From Colias croceus (lineage: Eukaryota; Arthropoda; Insecta; Lepidoptera; Pieridae), in assembly GCF_905220415.1 (NCBI RefSeq), contig NC_059556.1, forward strand, positions 7,700,501-7,764,500: a stretch of 64,000 nt of DNA. The letters are read 5' to 3'. The translations under genes were made by a program, and so were the position numbers. Below, piece by piece: positions 35,601 to 46,186 of the stretch; within the stretch, counting starts at the first letter, position 1, and each line of letters begins with the position of its first letter. The notes beneath the pieces are model-generated. The model had not been told where the DNA came from and did no database searches. It was given only the letters and a program-made list of their open reading frames with translations.

Positions 35601-37402
35601 AAACCGAAATTGGCCTATAGTTACCAGGTTCAAATTTTGAGCCACTCTTACAGATAGGAGTTACCTTCACTATTTTTAACGAGTCCGGAAAACGTCTTTG
35701 ACTTATGGCTTGGTTAAAACAGTCGCTTAAGGTATGATTTAATTTTTCTTTGATGCATTTAATTGCTTTTGTAGTATTAATACTATCAAGACCTGTACTA
35801 CAGTTTGAATTAAGGTTATTTATAATTATATATTTTTACTGGCTTCGGTAGGTCTGAACTTATTAGTGAGGTAATTTTTAAAATTTCGTAGTTGTCTTTA
35901 GATTTCCTCTCCTCTGAATTATAAGATGTCGATTCTGGGAAACCAGTAAAAATTACATTTTTTTCGCGGCTCTTTCTGTCCCGTAGTTCCTTGATTAAGT
36001 TTTAATTTATATGAAGTTGATTTTTAGACGTAAAACCCGATGCGTTGGCTGACTGATTTATTGATTGAAGATTTAATTCCAGTGATTTTATTTTACTCTC
36101 ACCCTGGTTTATCTGGGATTCTAATTGAGAAATAGTACTCTTCAATATGTTTTGTTCAGTACCTAATTATCATACATGCTGATGACTTAATTTCATTGAT
36201 TTGATTCGTATTTTGGCGAATTAAATTCAAGGATTGTTCGTTGGACGATTTAATTTCGGTAATTTGTGTTTTTACCTCAGAAATCTTTTAATGAATTTTG
36301 TTTACTATTTGTTCATTTGAGCATACATATTTTTCAAGTAATGTACTAATACGGCTCAACTCGGACCGAATATCCTTCATATCATCACTAAATCTGCAAT
36401 CTTGTTCTAGCGGTTGTTTCCGTTTTCTGTAAGTAATTTGAGTATCAGTTGGCGTAGAACTCCTAGAAAACGAACTTAGCTTCGATAGATCGGGATGCGA
36501 TCCACCGGCAGTACCCACTGCACCACTGCTGGTTAAACGTGTTGGCGATCTGCGTACACTCATATTTACTCCGTAATGGATAATTTGTGCAGGAATATGA
36601 GTCGTCATTTGTTTGACCTAAATCTAACATTTTAATTATTTTATCAGATTGATATCAGAATCAGGGCATAGGCGAACGCTACACGTTAATAAATATTATG
36701 ATAATTATATTGATATTTACTGATGATTCAAGAGGTAGGTTGTTATTTGTAGGATGCATACTACTTGAGAATTATCACCGTCACTGTATGATTTTTTGCT
36801 AGCCCTAATTTCATATCCCCATGTCAATGTCATGCAAGTGCATAATATAAATGGAACAGATCAACATACGACTTATGATTTGGTATATAAAACGGAGTCA
36901 AGAGGTGTTTGAGCATTTCAAAATTTGAACCGTTACGGAGTCGAGTTCGTCTAGTCTAGGCGGATTTAGCAATGTATGGAACATTACCTAACTATAATAT
37001 GTTTGTATACGGAGCCAACAAATACTGTAGGGTTTACGAAAAATAATCTATGTTACTTAATATACAGTTTCGTTTTGTCGGATCAAATAAAGCTGTAATT
37101 TTGATAATATAAATGGATCTGATCAACATACGACTTTGGATTTGGTATATAAAACGGAGCCAACAAGTGTTTATGGGTTTCTGAATTTCGGCCGTTACGG
37201 AGTCGATTCAGTTCAAGATCTTAGCAATAAAAATGTTGAGTACATCAATTTCTCCATGAATACGTTTGGCAACGTCGCCGAAAAATTTGCGCTGTTGCCA
37301 CTCCGGGCAAGATCTATGCAACCGGAGTCGAGTAATAAGGGGGAAAAGGTGGAGTCAGGAATGCACGGCAGTCGGGCTGGATCAACTTAGTGCCCAAGTT
37401 GG

Positions 37403-37455
<53 letters not shown>

Positions 37456-39399
37456 AGGAGAACCAAGTTTTAGATTATTAGATTAGACCTCTAGCGTCAT
37501 CAAAATTTAATTTAAAATTACAGGTCTCATACAAACTCCCCTAGTTTAAGGGGTTGGGGGATGAAAGTTACATGTTTTATAATTTTTTTGTTGTTTGTGT
37601 GCTAATACTAGCTTACATACAAAATTTCAGCTTTCTAGGACATTAGGAAGTACCTTAAGAATTTTGATGATCATCAGTGAGTCAGTGACGAAATTAGCGT
37701 TTTTTAGATATAAATAAAATCTGAAGTATAAAAGCTAATGTAATTAAAACTTAATATTTTCAATAAGTCTGCTATTGACAATATATCCCGAAAATTTTGT
37801 TGCTCTAGCATAATCCAAACCCAAGTTATGAGGGTTCAAAAAAACGTCGAAGCGCTTCGAGAAAAGGTAGGTAGTGCCCGTCCGCTTCTCTTTCGCTTGG
37901 CTCGTCTTGGCGGGGGCACTGCCGTGCCCCCAGATATTATGTAATTATTAACTACTAGCTTCCGCCCGCGACTCCGTCCGCGCGGATGTCGGTCTTCGCG
38001 TGGATGGTTTTTTTCTCCATTTTGAGTAGGTACCTCTGACAATAAAATCTTATAAATATCTATTGGACCCAATTCCCAAATACGGCTAGGCCTATAATAA
38101 TACGCAACGTGTGTTCGCGGTTCTACGGAATAACGTCTATGGATAAAACTGAAAAATTAAGATTAATTTTTTTCTACGTATTTTTCCAGGATAAAAAGTA
38201 TCCTATTTTACGCCCAGGATAATAAGGTATAATTATACCAAGTTTCATCGAAATCGAACCGCTAGTTTTCACGTGATGCCTTCACATACAGACAGACAGA
38301 CAGACAGACAGACAAAAATTTTTTTAATCACATATTTGGGTTTGGTATCGATCCAGTAACACCCCCTGCTATTTATTTTTTCAATATTTTCATTGTACAG
38401 AATTGACCCTTCTATAGATTTATTATATGTATAGATATACTTGACTTATTTTGTTATCCACGTTAATATGATAGTAAAAGAATGTAAAACATGAAAAATG
38501 TAACGATAAACATATTATAATACACTCAACACATACCTACTCACTATAATGTACTTACCATGCCTTCAATCACCAAAAGAGATTTATATACATCATAAAT
38601 AAGCTTTGGCACACCACAAATGATGCTTAGAAACATCTGTAAGTATTACAAAAGTTAATTTAAACATCTCTAGTTGGAGATTAAATTAATTTTCAATTAA
38701 CTAGCCGACATTTACCTGTGCATGTAATTCTGGTAGAATTAGGTCCAATAAATCAGCAATATCTCTGTACAGACGCAAACAGAAGGGAATTTTATCTTTT
38801 TTCAACGTCTTCATGTCTTTAACGTATAGATAATAATCACTTTCCGGCATCTCTTCTAATCGCATACGCAGCATTTTTATCCTATACCTTATAGTATCGA
38901 GTACTATGAACCTCCACACTCTATTCATATCAAGAGCAAAGGAAGAAAGGCAGTTTATAAGAAAAAGGGCTAAGTTATCGAAACAGTCGTAGGAAAAACA
39001 ATATACAGCGGTATATCCAACTCTTATAAGCCATAGAGTGATAATGATGACTAGGGATCTGTTCATAACGAATGTGTAATGACGTTTGTTGATCCTCAAA
39101 TAGACGTCAAGGTGGCTGAGATTGGAAATGTATTTGATCACTTTACTATCGTAGATCATAAGGATGATGACACTCAGGTCGTATTCAATGAGAGCCCAGA
39201 CTTGAGAGAAATTGTACAAGTAACAGCAAGTGAACGTGCTATATGAAATTAGAATAGCGAGGCACATGCTATACATTTGTGCGAGGATTTTGGTCAGCAA
39301 CGTGTTGGAGTAAGTTTTAAAATTGAAACCACAGATGAATAAAACAATGATGGCGGTACGATACAAATTGTACATGTTTTGTTCGATTTTTGTGAGCAT
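32510..39399 (-). CDS. Insect gustatory receptor (7tm_7 family), four exons
   Basis: This is the only clear protein gene in the window: complement(join(32510..32682, 32965..33112, 38559..38636, 38716..39399)). All three introns are GT-AG, and the joins are in phase (0, 0, 1), giving 360 aa. Exon 1 (228 aa) has several hydrophobic helices and ends in a charged stretch followed by a LYRDIADLLD/LPELHAQ-type segment typical of insect Gr proteins. Exon 3 supplies a long hydrophobic helix and FGVEVDRIR. Exon 4 ends in SAVIVIINF, which aligns position for position with the TYhhhhhQF signature of the last helix but with T, Y and Q substituted. Gr proteins are ligand-gated cation channels in the dendrite membrane of taste neurons; the short length and motif drift fit the fast-evolving bitter-type group, which is inference. 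An extra 5' exon cannot be excluded. Intron 2 is 5446 bp and full of transposons. Confidence 0.87.
32965..33112 (-). CDS. Gustatory receptor exon 3 (aa 255-303)
   Basis: Acceptor AAATTTCAG|GAACC, donor AAAG|GTATAAGT (phase 1). It encodes a hydrophobic helix followed by PSFVIEFFGVEVDRIRLFLI, which matches the conserved intracellular loop before the last Gr exon. Confidence 0.88.
33147..33304 (+). mobile_element. Helitron-like family F copy in receptor intron 2
   Basis: It runs from A|TCTATACTAATATTATAAAG to GGCGTAAATCTGG|T, where the end is CTGG instead of CTAG and still fits CTRR. It lies 35 bp from exon 3 and is in antisense orientation to the receptor. Confidence 0.65.
33407..33845. repeat. 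Foldback element with perfect 175-bp inverted arms
   Basis: The left arm 33407-33581 and right arm 33671-33845 are exact reverse complements by eye over 175 bp, separated by an 89-bp AT-rich spacer. The ends read AATCCCACCAAAAACATTTT and complement. It sits in intron 2 of the gustatory receptor. A transcript through it would fold into a long perfect hairpin. No target duplication longer than the palindromic AAT/ATT is visible. Confidence 0.9.
33846..34084. other. Intronic AT-rich sequence
   Basis: Part of receptor intron 2, with T-runs; nothing recognised. Confidence 0.45.
34409..35830 (-). pseudogene. LINE reverse transcriptase remnant
   Basis: A 130-codon open piece (35278-35670) has the fingers/palm motifs NYRPISVLPVLSKILEK and FIDLQKAVDTI. 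Downstream, in another frame, YADDT (the catalytic box) is present at about 35135-35150, followed by thumb and C-terminal pieces down to a 74-codon frame (34409-34633). At least one frameshift and an in-frame stop near 34920 break it. The family is CR1/L2-like by motif spacing. Confidence 0.82.
35835..36608 (-). pseudogene. LINE ORF1 remnant
   Basis: It begins with a 106-codon frame (36288-36608) rich in Ser/Pro and then basic residues (RKRKQP), followed by a coiled-coil-like stretch. Near 35835-35945 another frame gives FPESTSYNSEERKSKDNYE, resembling the RRM-type fold of CR1 ORF1 proteins. Stops and frameshifts separate the pieces. Confidence 0.6.
36849..37200. repeat. Two diverged copies of a TATAAA-bearing unit
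   Basis: 36849-36960 and 37090-37200 share a unit containing GATCAACATACGACTT, GGTATATAAAACGGAG and CCGTTACGGAGTCGA. A shorter third echo is at about 37005-37040 (TATACGGAGCCAACAA). It lies just 5' of the LINE ORF1, so it may be tandem 5' untranslated repeats of the LINE or an unrelated element. Confidence 0.55.
37407..37453. repeat. (TA)n microsatellite
   Basis: An uninterrupted TA dinucleotide tract of about 47 bp in receptor intron 2. Confidence 0.95.
37470..37935 (-). mobile_element. Interspersed repeat with GC-rich hairpin end
   Basis: On the minus strand it starts at a perfect hairpin GGGGGCAC-TGCC-GTGCCCCC (37912-37931), then runs through AGAAGCGGACGGGC and CACTGACTCACTGATGATCA to about 37470. 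The phrases AGCTGAAATTTTGTATG and CACTGACTCACTGA recall a very common lepidopteran interspersed repeat; I cannot name its class. Boundaries are approximate. Confidence 0.45.
37955..38435 (-). mobile_element. Helitron-like element, family L, copy 2
   Basis: It has the same ends as 21508-21818 (A|TCTATACATATAATAAATC ... GGCGGAAGCTAG|T) but an extra about 170 bp in the 3' half, making it 481 bp. It contains a (GACA)n tract at 38290-38315. It lies 124 bp from receptor exon 2. Confidence 0.75.
38559..38636 (-). CDS. Gustatory receptor exon 2 (aa 229-254)
   Basis: A 78-nt, 26-codon exon, too short to stand out alone. Acceptor TTACAG|ATG, donor ATG|GTAAGTAC, phase 0 at both ends. It encodes MFLSIICGVPKLIYDVYKSL and six more residues, the fifth-helix region of a Gr protein. 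Intron 1 is only 79 bp. Confidence 0.85.
38716..39399 (-). CDS. Gustatory receptor exon 1 (aa 1-228)
   Basis: It opens with MLTKIEQNMYNLYRTA and carries about five hydrophobic segments (roughly residues 13-30, 34-62, 68-86, 112-136 and 138-158) before a charged loop. The donor is CAG|GTAAATGT in phase 0. Reading through the donor would reach a stop four codons later. The first ATG was chosen; a second ATG eight codons later is possible. Confidence 0.85.
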
Positions 39400-42300
39400 T
39401 CTGTTCGACTGCTTTATTGTTTGAAATAATTAGGATTTACAAATTAATTGGGAACCGACCGGCAAAGCAACGTCAAAGCGATTTAGGAACCGTTTGTCAA
39501 TACAATTTCAGTTTACTACCGAAACTTGCAGTTCCGTATTCCCGTTACCTATACAGTATTGGATACTGAATAACAAGTAAATAGCAATTTTAAAGGCAAG
39601 TGAAGTAACACGCTAGTTATTGTAAGTGAAGCATATTTTTCTTTGGTGCTTCCATTCATTCAAGCATGATATAATAGCCTTTCTTCTTTCGTAAATTGAC
39701 TATGCGACACAAACATAATTTTTCAGAACACGTAGTTCCTGAGAGTTCCTGGAGTGTTAGACTAAACAAAATCTTCTGCTCTATAATATTTTTACCATCA
39801 CATACTTGCAAAATAGAGCTATGAAATATTACAATTTAATAGATAAATTACTAAATAACGCAAATAGTATCAACTACGAACACCATACCATAAATCCATC
39901 AATTTCCACCTTTACAAATTCATATTGTATTGACATGAACCAACCGCTACAGTCACAAAGACCTTTACTGTTCACAGAATATCAAAGGTTTAGAAATATA
40001 AATACAACAACAGTTTGTCTACATTAATAATTCGTGAACCGTTTGATTTTAAGATTGATAAATGTGATTATTTCACTCTTTTATGAAATGTAATTGAAAA
40101 GACTCTACATAAATGTAAAGCTCTACGTAATATGTTTTGTCTTCAAATGTTTATAAATAATAATTTGAAATATTTCAAGATATAGTATTAGAAGAAAAAC
40201 AATAGAAGAAAATAAAGTATTGTCATTAGAATTATTAAAAAATATTTGTAACCTAGATGCTGCTCTAAAATATAAAACTGCGTTTTGTGCAACTTCTTCA
40301 CAAGATTATTAGTTAATAATAAACGTTTGCCATTTCCATATTTTTATTTTGAATGATCAACTAAAAATTAAACTGAAAAATTCATGCCTGAAGTATACAC
40401 GATGGCCTTATTACAAAAATGCAAAATATGATTCCTTTACTTTATATAAGTATTCCTATAACAATAACAGATTTCCTCACAAACAATAGCGATTGAGAAA
40501 GGAAACGTTGACATAAAAGTACGTAAATAGTTTAAGACTCGCCATTAGTCGGCTTAGTCGACAATTCGCTCGCTTTTACACTATTAAGTTGTTATTGCTA
40601 CGTGAAATACGCAGAACATGGAGTTATGAAACACGAGGGTCTTGGATGCGGTATTTATATTTATCTATTTACTTATTTTAGGCATATTGTAACACATTTC
40701 TACAACTCAGTTGTAACAAAATTCTATAAGCAAATTTGTATATTCATTTAGTAATTATCGCACTAGAAAAAAAATCACATACGGAGATTATAAAATGTTG
40801 TACTAAAATCGTGTAGGTAGTTATGAGTATTGACATAAAAATAATAAATTAATCCATCGTTTATCAACCAAATAGCAAGAATTATATTCAGCAATACCTC
40901 TGCTGAGTTATATATTTTATTTAAATTATTTATTTATATATTTAATTTTAAAACATACTTCCCTAATGACGAGGGTTATCCAAAACCAGGATTTCTTTTC
41001 CATGGAAGCCCCTCTCCTCAATTGTCGTTAAGTTGAATGATTGAGAACTTACGCTTTCGACTTCATTGCTTTCAATTTGTCTGATATACAGGGTGCTCTA
41101 TCATGCGTTTACTGTATATGGATGTGCAAATTTCATTAATAAGGATGAAATTGTCAATTCTTTAGTAGTTTTAGATATTGTATAATTTTTCAAATCACAA
41201 ACTTAAAATATGTATATAAAAAATTGTTTTACATGAGCTTATCCAATTAAATTGAATCGAAAATATAACGTAGGCAACATTAGAACATATTTAATTTAAA
41301 AATGTAAATACAAAGAACGTTAATTTATTTTTATATTTTGGTACAAATTTATTAATCGCACACACATAAAAAAACCATCATTATAATCCATAAATTATTA
41401 TGAACATTCTGTATACAGAGGAAAATCGCAGGTCGTGTTCAATAGAGTGGGCACTAGAGCACGACTCGTAAATAATAATGGCTTGTATTTTTTCCCTATT
41501 TCATTATTTACAAACATCACTATCGTTTACTTGTAAATGTGTGTTATTTAGACGTTATTTTGCTCAATTTATTTAAGATTACATGTGCAGTCAAGTGGAA
41601 AAACTTGTCAAGTATGACTCTAGTGAAAATTAACAAAATTCCTAATTATATAATAAAAGTTGTATAATTTAAAAACAAATCTACTCATTAAATTGTATAC
41701 CCATGGGATACAATTTAACAGGAGCAAAACTTTTAAAAAGCAAATAAAGTACTGAAAAAATCGAGCCTTGAAAGCGTTGTCTAGGGCAATTATTTATTTA
41801 CACACACATTTTAATTCCAAGTTTTTCATTACCCTTTGCGTATTGTCCAAAATAGTCGTTAACTTTTAACTCGCCAAAGACAAACCGCGATCAAAGGGAT
41901 TACACGGCACAAGGGAATTACCGGTTTCTTTCGTTTTTTGTTTATGATCGAGCTTTGTGAAGTTTCCAGCACTTTCTGCGCTTTACAGTCAATGACCGGT
42001 GAGGCATCGTTGTAAATGCTGGGATTACGAAACGTTTGGATGCGCTAATATTTTGAGGTGTTTTCCTGAACCTCGTTACATGGCATGTGTTAATAATATG
42101 TTTTATATAATGTTAGGTATTAAAATTTAAATTTCATTGAATCCGTTCAAATATAAATTTATGAATAAAAAGATTTTATATTTTCGTAGCAGTTGATAAC
42201 AGCTAAATTTTAACTGTAGTTCAACCTAGCGAAAGGTTGATTTGTCATTTTAGTAACTTTATTTAATTTAATTTTCCATTTTTCGTCTTTTTTGACACAT

Positions 42301-43008
42301 TTTTACTTATCTATATATTAACAGGTAAGTTACCTGTGAATTATGTGTGGTATCTGAATAAAAAGCGTCGTTTCTAATACAGACTTTAATTTACCTTCTC
42401 ATTTGAGTGGAAGATACTAATACAGGCATGATCTATCTTCCCATTCGAATACAATAATAAACGACACTACTCGAATGCCGCATCACATTTAACCACATTC
42501 ATGTATGATCCAGCACTTCTATGAAGTAGAAAATTGCTCCGACCAACTTCTTTGTCCGCTGACCACTCTGGATTTTTTACTATTAAATTCACTTGGAGTA
42601 TGTATTACGGAGCAATTGTGTGGTCGAGTACAATATCTTTTTGTCTCGACAACCCCTTTCGTTTAGGGTACCGTGCTCGAAATTTATCAGTTTTGGTACA
42701 TTCATATTGTTTAAAGGATTTTGTAAGTTTATATGTCTAATATTGGTTACTGGTTTTTAATTGAGGATGAAGAAATCGATTGAAACAAGCCTTCGGTTAA
42801 TATAATATCTAGTTCTATGTTGAGATATGTAATTTGCCACTTTTCTATGTCACTAAAAGAGCGATGCGAGGTAGCGGTTTTAGTATAATTTTTTATGTGT
42901 ATTATTGTAAGTGACGAACTGAATTGATTTTAATAGTAATTGAAAGTTTAAAGATAAGAAAAAATTGTTAAATACGCTTCTGAAAAAGATTACAAAAAAT
43001 ATAAACTA
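39400..43008. other. No gene seen upstream of the receptor
   Basis: No coding evidence: the frames at 39806-40027 and 42534-42740 have no recognisable domain. The region 39400-40000 should contain the receptor promoter, but no motif decides it. A TACAGGGTG box, a common end of insect DNA transposons, occurs at 41087-41095. Confidence 0.45.
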
Positions 43009-43180
43009 CTAGCTTACCGCCCGCGGCTTCGCCCGCTTTCTCTAAAACGATTTGAGATTTAAACTATCCTATCTCTCAAGTTAGATCGAACTGCACATAG
43101 TGTGCGAATTTTATTATAATCGGTTAAGTGGTTTAGGAGTCCATTGAGGACAAACATTGTGACACGAGATTTATATATAT
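43009..43180 (-). mobile_element. Helitron-like short element, diverged
   Basis: On the minus strand it ends GCGGGCGAAGCCGCGGGCGG...AAGCTAG|T. The body has the CCGATTATAATAAAATTCGC-type phrase. The 5' end is degraded. Confidence 0.6.
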
Positions 43181-43595
43181 AAACTATAAATATTTTCAAA
43201 AGCTACGGAACACAGGACCACAAAAATTGTCACTGTCAAATTGTTTTTGAATTTCGTGGATGATGTTAAGTGATCTCGTTGTTAATGGAATATAATTTTG
43301 TCTTCTTTAATTTTTCGTTAATGGAGTGGGGTTTTGTATTTTATAATTAGTGTAAAATACAGTTGAATTGGGTTCAAGATGAAACCTGTGCGAATTAAAA
43401 TTAATAACAAAGGGTGCTTCTCTTGTTAAGCAATCTTTGATAATATCATAATTTTGAGGGTGGTTACTGGTTATGTCAAGCATTGCATTATTGTTTTCAA
43501 ATTAAATGACTGAATCTATTACTATGAAAATAATAAGTATTATGTATAGGCAAATGCATTTAGTTACTTCACGATATTCGAAGTTTATAATTTTA

Positions 43596-43776
43596 CTAGC
43601 TTACCGCCCGCGGCTTCGCCCGCTTTGTCTAAAACCTAATAAATTATATACTAAAACCTTCCTCTTGAATCACTCTATCTATTAAAAAAAACTTCATCAA
43701 AATCCGTTGCGTAGTTTTAAAGATTTAAGCATACAAAGGGACATAGGGACAGAGAAAGCGACTTTGTTTTATAATG
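43596..43776 (-). mobile_element. Helitron-like family E copy
   Basis: A full-length minus-strand copy, with head TATAAAACAAAGTCGCTTTC and tail GCGGGCGGTAAGCTAG|T. Confidence 0.72.
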
Positions 43777-43997
43777 TAGTGAAGTGTCGCTTACAATCTT
43801 GATGGATTTAATAATATTAAAGCTCCTATTGGGTAAACACTATTATGCTTCTCACAATGAATTAATAAATAATACATCTATCTATAAAACTCAAGCCAAT
43901 TAACTAGATACATCTTAGGCTTGACTAACCATACGTAACTGACCAATCAAAATATAATACCGCAATTAATTTTTCCATTGATACCGTAAGCCCCGCT

Positions 43998-44011
43998 GTT
44001 GCCATGGCAAC
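43998..44011. promoter_or_regulatory. Perfect RFX X-box palindrome
   Basis: GTTGCCATGGCAAC is a perfect 14-bp palindrome matching the RFX/DAF-19 X-box. X-boxes mark promoters of cilium genes in sensory neurons and other ciliated cells. Here the central ATG is also the start of the small open frame 44004-44129, and a CCAAT box lies about 55 bp upstream. Confidence 0.45.
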
Positions 44012-44129
44012 GCAATTAGATGGACAAAAGATGGACGCACTTAATGATGACTATTATCCACCACTTAGACTTGTAACAGAAGTCGAGGATTTTGTGAAGA
44101 GCCTATTGTTAGAGAATATGACTCGTTAG
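44004..44129 (+). CDS. Possible 41-aa small protein or first exon, unrecognised
   Basis: An ATG in strong Kozak context (GCCATGG) opens a 41-codon frame with balanced, acidic composition (for example MDALNDDYYPPLRLVTEVED from residue 10), unlike the Phe/Ile/Lys/Asn-rich chance frames around it. The frame stays open upstream to a stop near 43927. I do not recognise the family. It could be a micro-protein, an exon of a longer gene (an internal GTGAAG could act as donor) or a conserved non-coding block that happens to be open. Confidence 0.3.
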   Translation: MATQLDGQKMDALNDDYYPPLRLVTEVEDFVKSLLLENMTR

Positions 44130-44231
44130 TTGTGATTCTTTATATGTGGAATTATTGATACCTTCTATGTTATAAAAGCAGTAATGTTGAGCTTTATTTT
44201 GTGATATTTTTAATGATAAGGGATTCGATCT

Positions 44232-44380
44232 TAAACTCAAACTCAAACATTCATTTATTCAATTAGACTACTATTTAGTAGCACTTTCGAATCGTCATTA
44301 CATAGGTAAGTATTTTTAAAATTTACCACCGATTCGGAAAGCAGTATCTATGGAGAAGAATCGGCAAGAAACTCCATAGT
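44232..44380 (-). mobile_element. LINE 3' tail, family I, copy 2
   Basis: On the minus strand it runs from TGGAGTTTCTTGCC through ATAGATACTGCTTTCCGAAT and GTCTAATTGAATAAATG to TTTGAGTTTGAGTTT, a 5'-truncated LINE end. Confidence 0.65.
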
Positions 44381-44766
44381 TGCTCTTTTAACATCATGTA
44401 AATATTACAATATATGAAACTTATATCTAACTACATAATATATCATAATATGCCAATGAACTGTAAATGCACTGTAAGTGAACTGTAAGTGCCAATAATA
44501 AAGAAAACGTTACGGGTCAATTTTATGAATAATATGCGATATATTTTCATACATGGGTTAAAGCTAAGACAAATCACGAATATTTATTTATTCCTGCATA
44601 AGCTCTATGTTTGTATTTTAGAAGAAATAAATCCCTCTTAATCATTATCCTTTTGACTTATGATACACACAAAACCTAATCTTTACTTAGTACAATTATA
44701 CGTCTCTATCAAAATCAAATCTATTATTCTTCAAAAATATATCACACTAACTCCAACGAACATATA

Positions 44767-44941
44767 ATGGGCCCTCTTCTCAATGGGCAGCGTTGGCCCA
44801 ACAAACGATCGTCGATGTTTGCCGCCATTACGTCGATTATGAATAAACATCTACATTGACGACCGATCACACATTTTGGCTCTCTACCATATCGAGATTG
44901 CCTATATTCGCCCAACGCTGCCAATTGTGAACAGAGCCCAT
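44767..44941. mobile_element. 175-bp MITE with about 32-bp inverted ends
   Basis: The left end ATGGGCCCTCTTCTCAATGG and right end (complement ATGGGCTCTGTTCACAATTG) match imperfectly over about 32 bp, both running into GGCAGCGTTGG. Outside the element, a diverged direct repeat of about 30 bp (CACACTAACTCC and CACACCAACTCC) flanks both sides. Confidence 0.65.
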
Positions 44942-46103
44942 TTAAAATACATCACACCAACTCCTACAAACATGTCATTATCTAAACACCATCATTAAGG
45001 TCCATTCACATAGCAGTGAAAAATGAATCTGTTAAGGGCACGATCCAACACCATTTCCTCTTCCTGTGCACCGGCATCCATCTTACTCGGATGTGCCAAC
45101 ACCCTTTTAAATTGATACCTTGGATAACTATTAATTTGTTCGAGACTGTCCATTGATCATTAATAGCTAATGATCTGTTTGAAATGTTTTTATAGTACGC
45201 CTTTTATTTTGGTGTGTGGTGTTGTGAATATATATAATATGTATAGTGCATTAACGTCTTAATTTTCTTCAAGATGTAATAAATGTAATGGGGACTTATT
45301 TTGTTGAGGTTATTTAATAATAATTAATTATACATTTGTAGGTTAAAAGCAAAAGACAATTCGTTATATTTACTCCTAGATAGTTTGAGATGAAATTTTC
45401 AGTTAAGCTTATATGCCAGGTTGATAGGTAAAGTCTATTCCTAAAAACTAAAATATTATACCGAGAAGACCGAGATATACTTTACTAACAAAAAGTTAGG
45501 TATGAATCTGTATAAAACGCACTTCCGTTTCAAGCCATATCACACGCAAGACGTCATTAAAAACTTACCAAATCATCATCAAAGAGAAAATCTTCTATCC
45601 ACAGATAACACAAAAGATAAGAACTCGCAATTAGCATCTGACAGTAAATAATTATACTTTAATCTGGCGACATAAATCAGAAGGAATACTTAGCACACGA
45701 TTAGCATTGAACAAGAGGCAGTTTATCATTGTGGCACGTCCCTCCCACTTGCGAATGTTCTAGTAGCTGTACTTATGATGTATAGGATAATGTATAGGTA
45801 CCACGAAATTTGGTATAATTTTTGCTTCAAATAGCTTGAATGTAGATGATAGACGAGGAGAGTCAATTATTATGCTTGTAAATAATAATTATTTATTTAA
45901 TTGTAATTTAAATGAAACAAGTTACAGAGGAAATCATAGATTTTTATGAATTACTGCCATTTCGAAATCGTTAAAGTTTTAAGCGGTTTAATTATATTAT
46001 ATTATTAATAAACAATTTGTATAAATCAAGTCACAACATAAAGGGATTGTATGATTATGTTAATTACAAATGTTATATTAGAAAAAATAGTAAAAAGTAA
46101 TTT
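44942..46103. other. No gene seen
   Basis: No coding or RNA gene was recognised between the MITE and the tRNA. Confidence 0.45.
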
Positions 46104-46186
46104 TGTCAGAAGTGGGATTCGAACCCACGCCCACAGAGTGGACTGCGACCTGAACGCAGCGCCTTAGACCGCTCGGCCATCCTGAC
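46104..46186 (-). tRNA. tRNA-Leu(CAG): tRNA-Leu, anticodon CAG
   Basis: An 83-nt type II tRNA. The acceptor stem GTCAGGA pairs with TTCTGAC (one G-U), the discriminator base is A, the D-arm begins TGGCCGAGCGGTC, the anticodon loop is TTCAGGT with CAG at 46150-46152, there is a long variable arm, and the T-arm has the perfect B box GGTTCGAATCC. There is no intron and CCA is not encoded. The A and B boxes are intact, so RNA polymerase III transcription is expected. On the plus strand, the 46080-46103 flank has A-rich sequence; a TTTT terminator on the transcribed strand is not obvious within the first few bases. Confidence 0.97.

Larger units (their letters stand above)
34085..36620 (-). mobile_element. 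CR1-like LINE with internal deletion
   Basis: A minus-strand non-LTR retrotransposon containing an ORF1 remnant (36608 down to about 35835), reverse-transcriptase sequence (about 35830 down to 34409) and a 3' region ending in an A-run near 34085. The apurinic endonuclease domain expected between ORF1 and the reverse transcriptase is missing, so a deletion near 35830 fused the two. Stops and frameshifts are present. It lies in the sense orientation within receptor intron 2. The 5' untranslated part may extend to about 37380, where promoter-like repeats occur. Confidence 0.8.

Noticed and set aside
37407..37453. Possible CRISPR-like or satellite array
   Set aside because: It is a simple (TA)n microsatellite; no spaced direct repeats of CRISPR type occur anywhere in the window.
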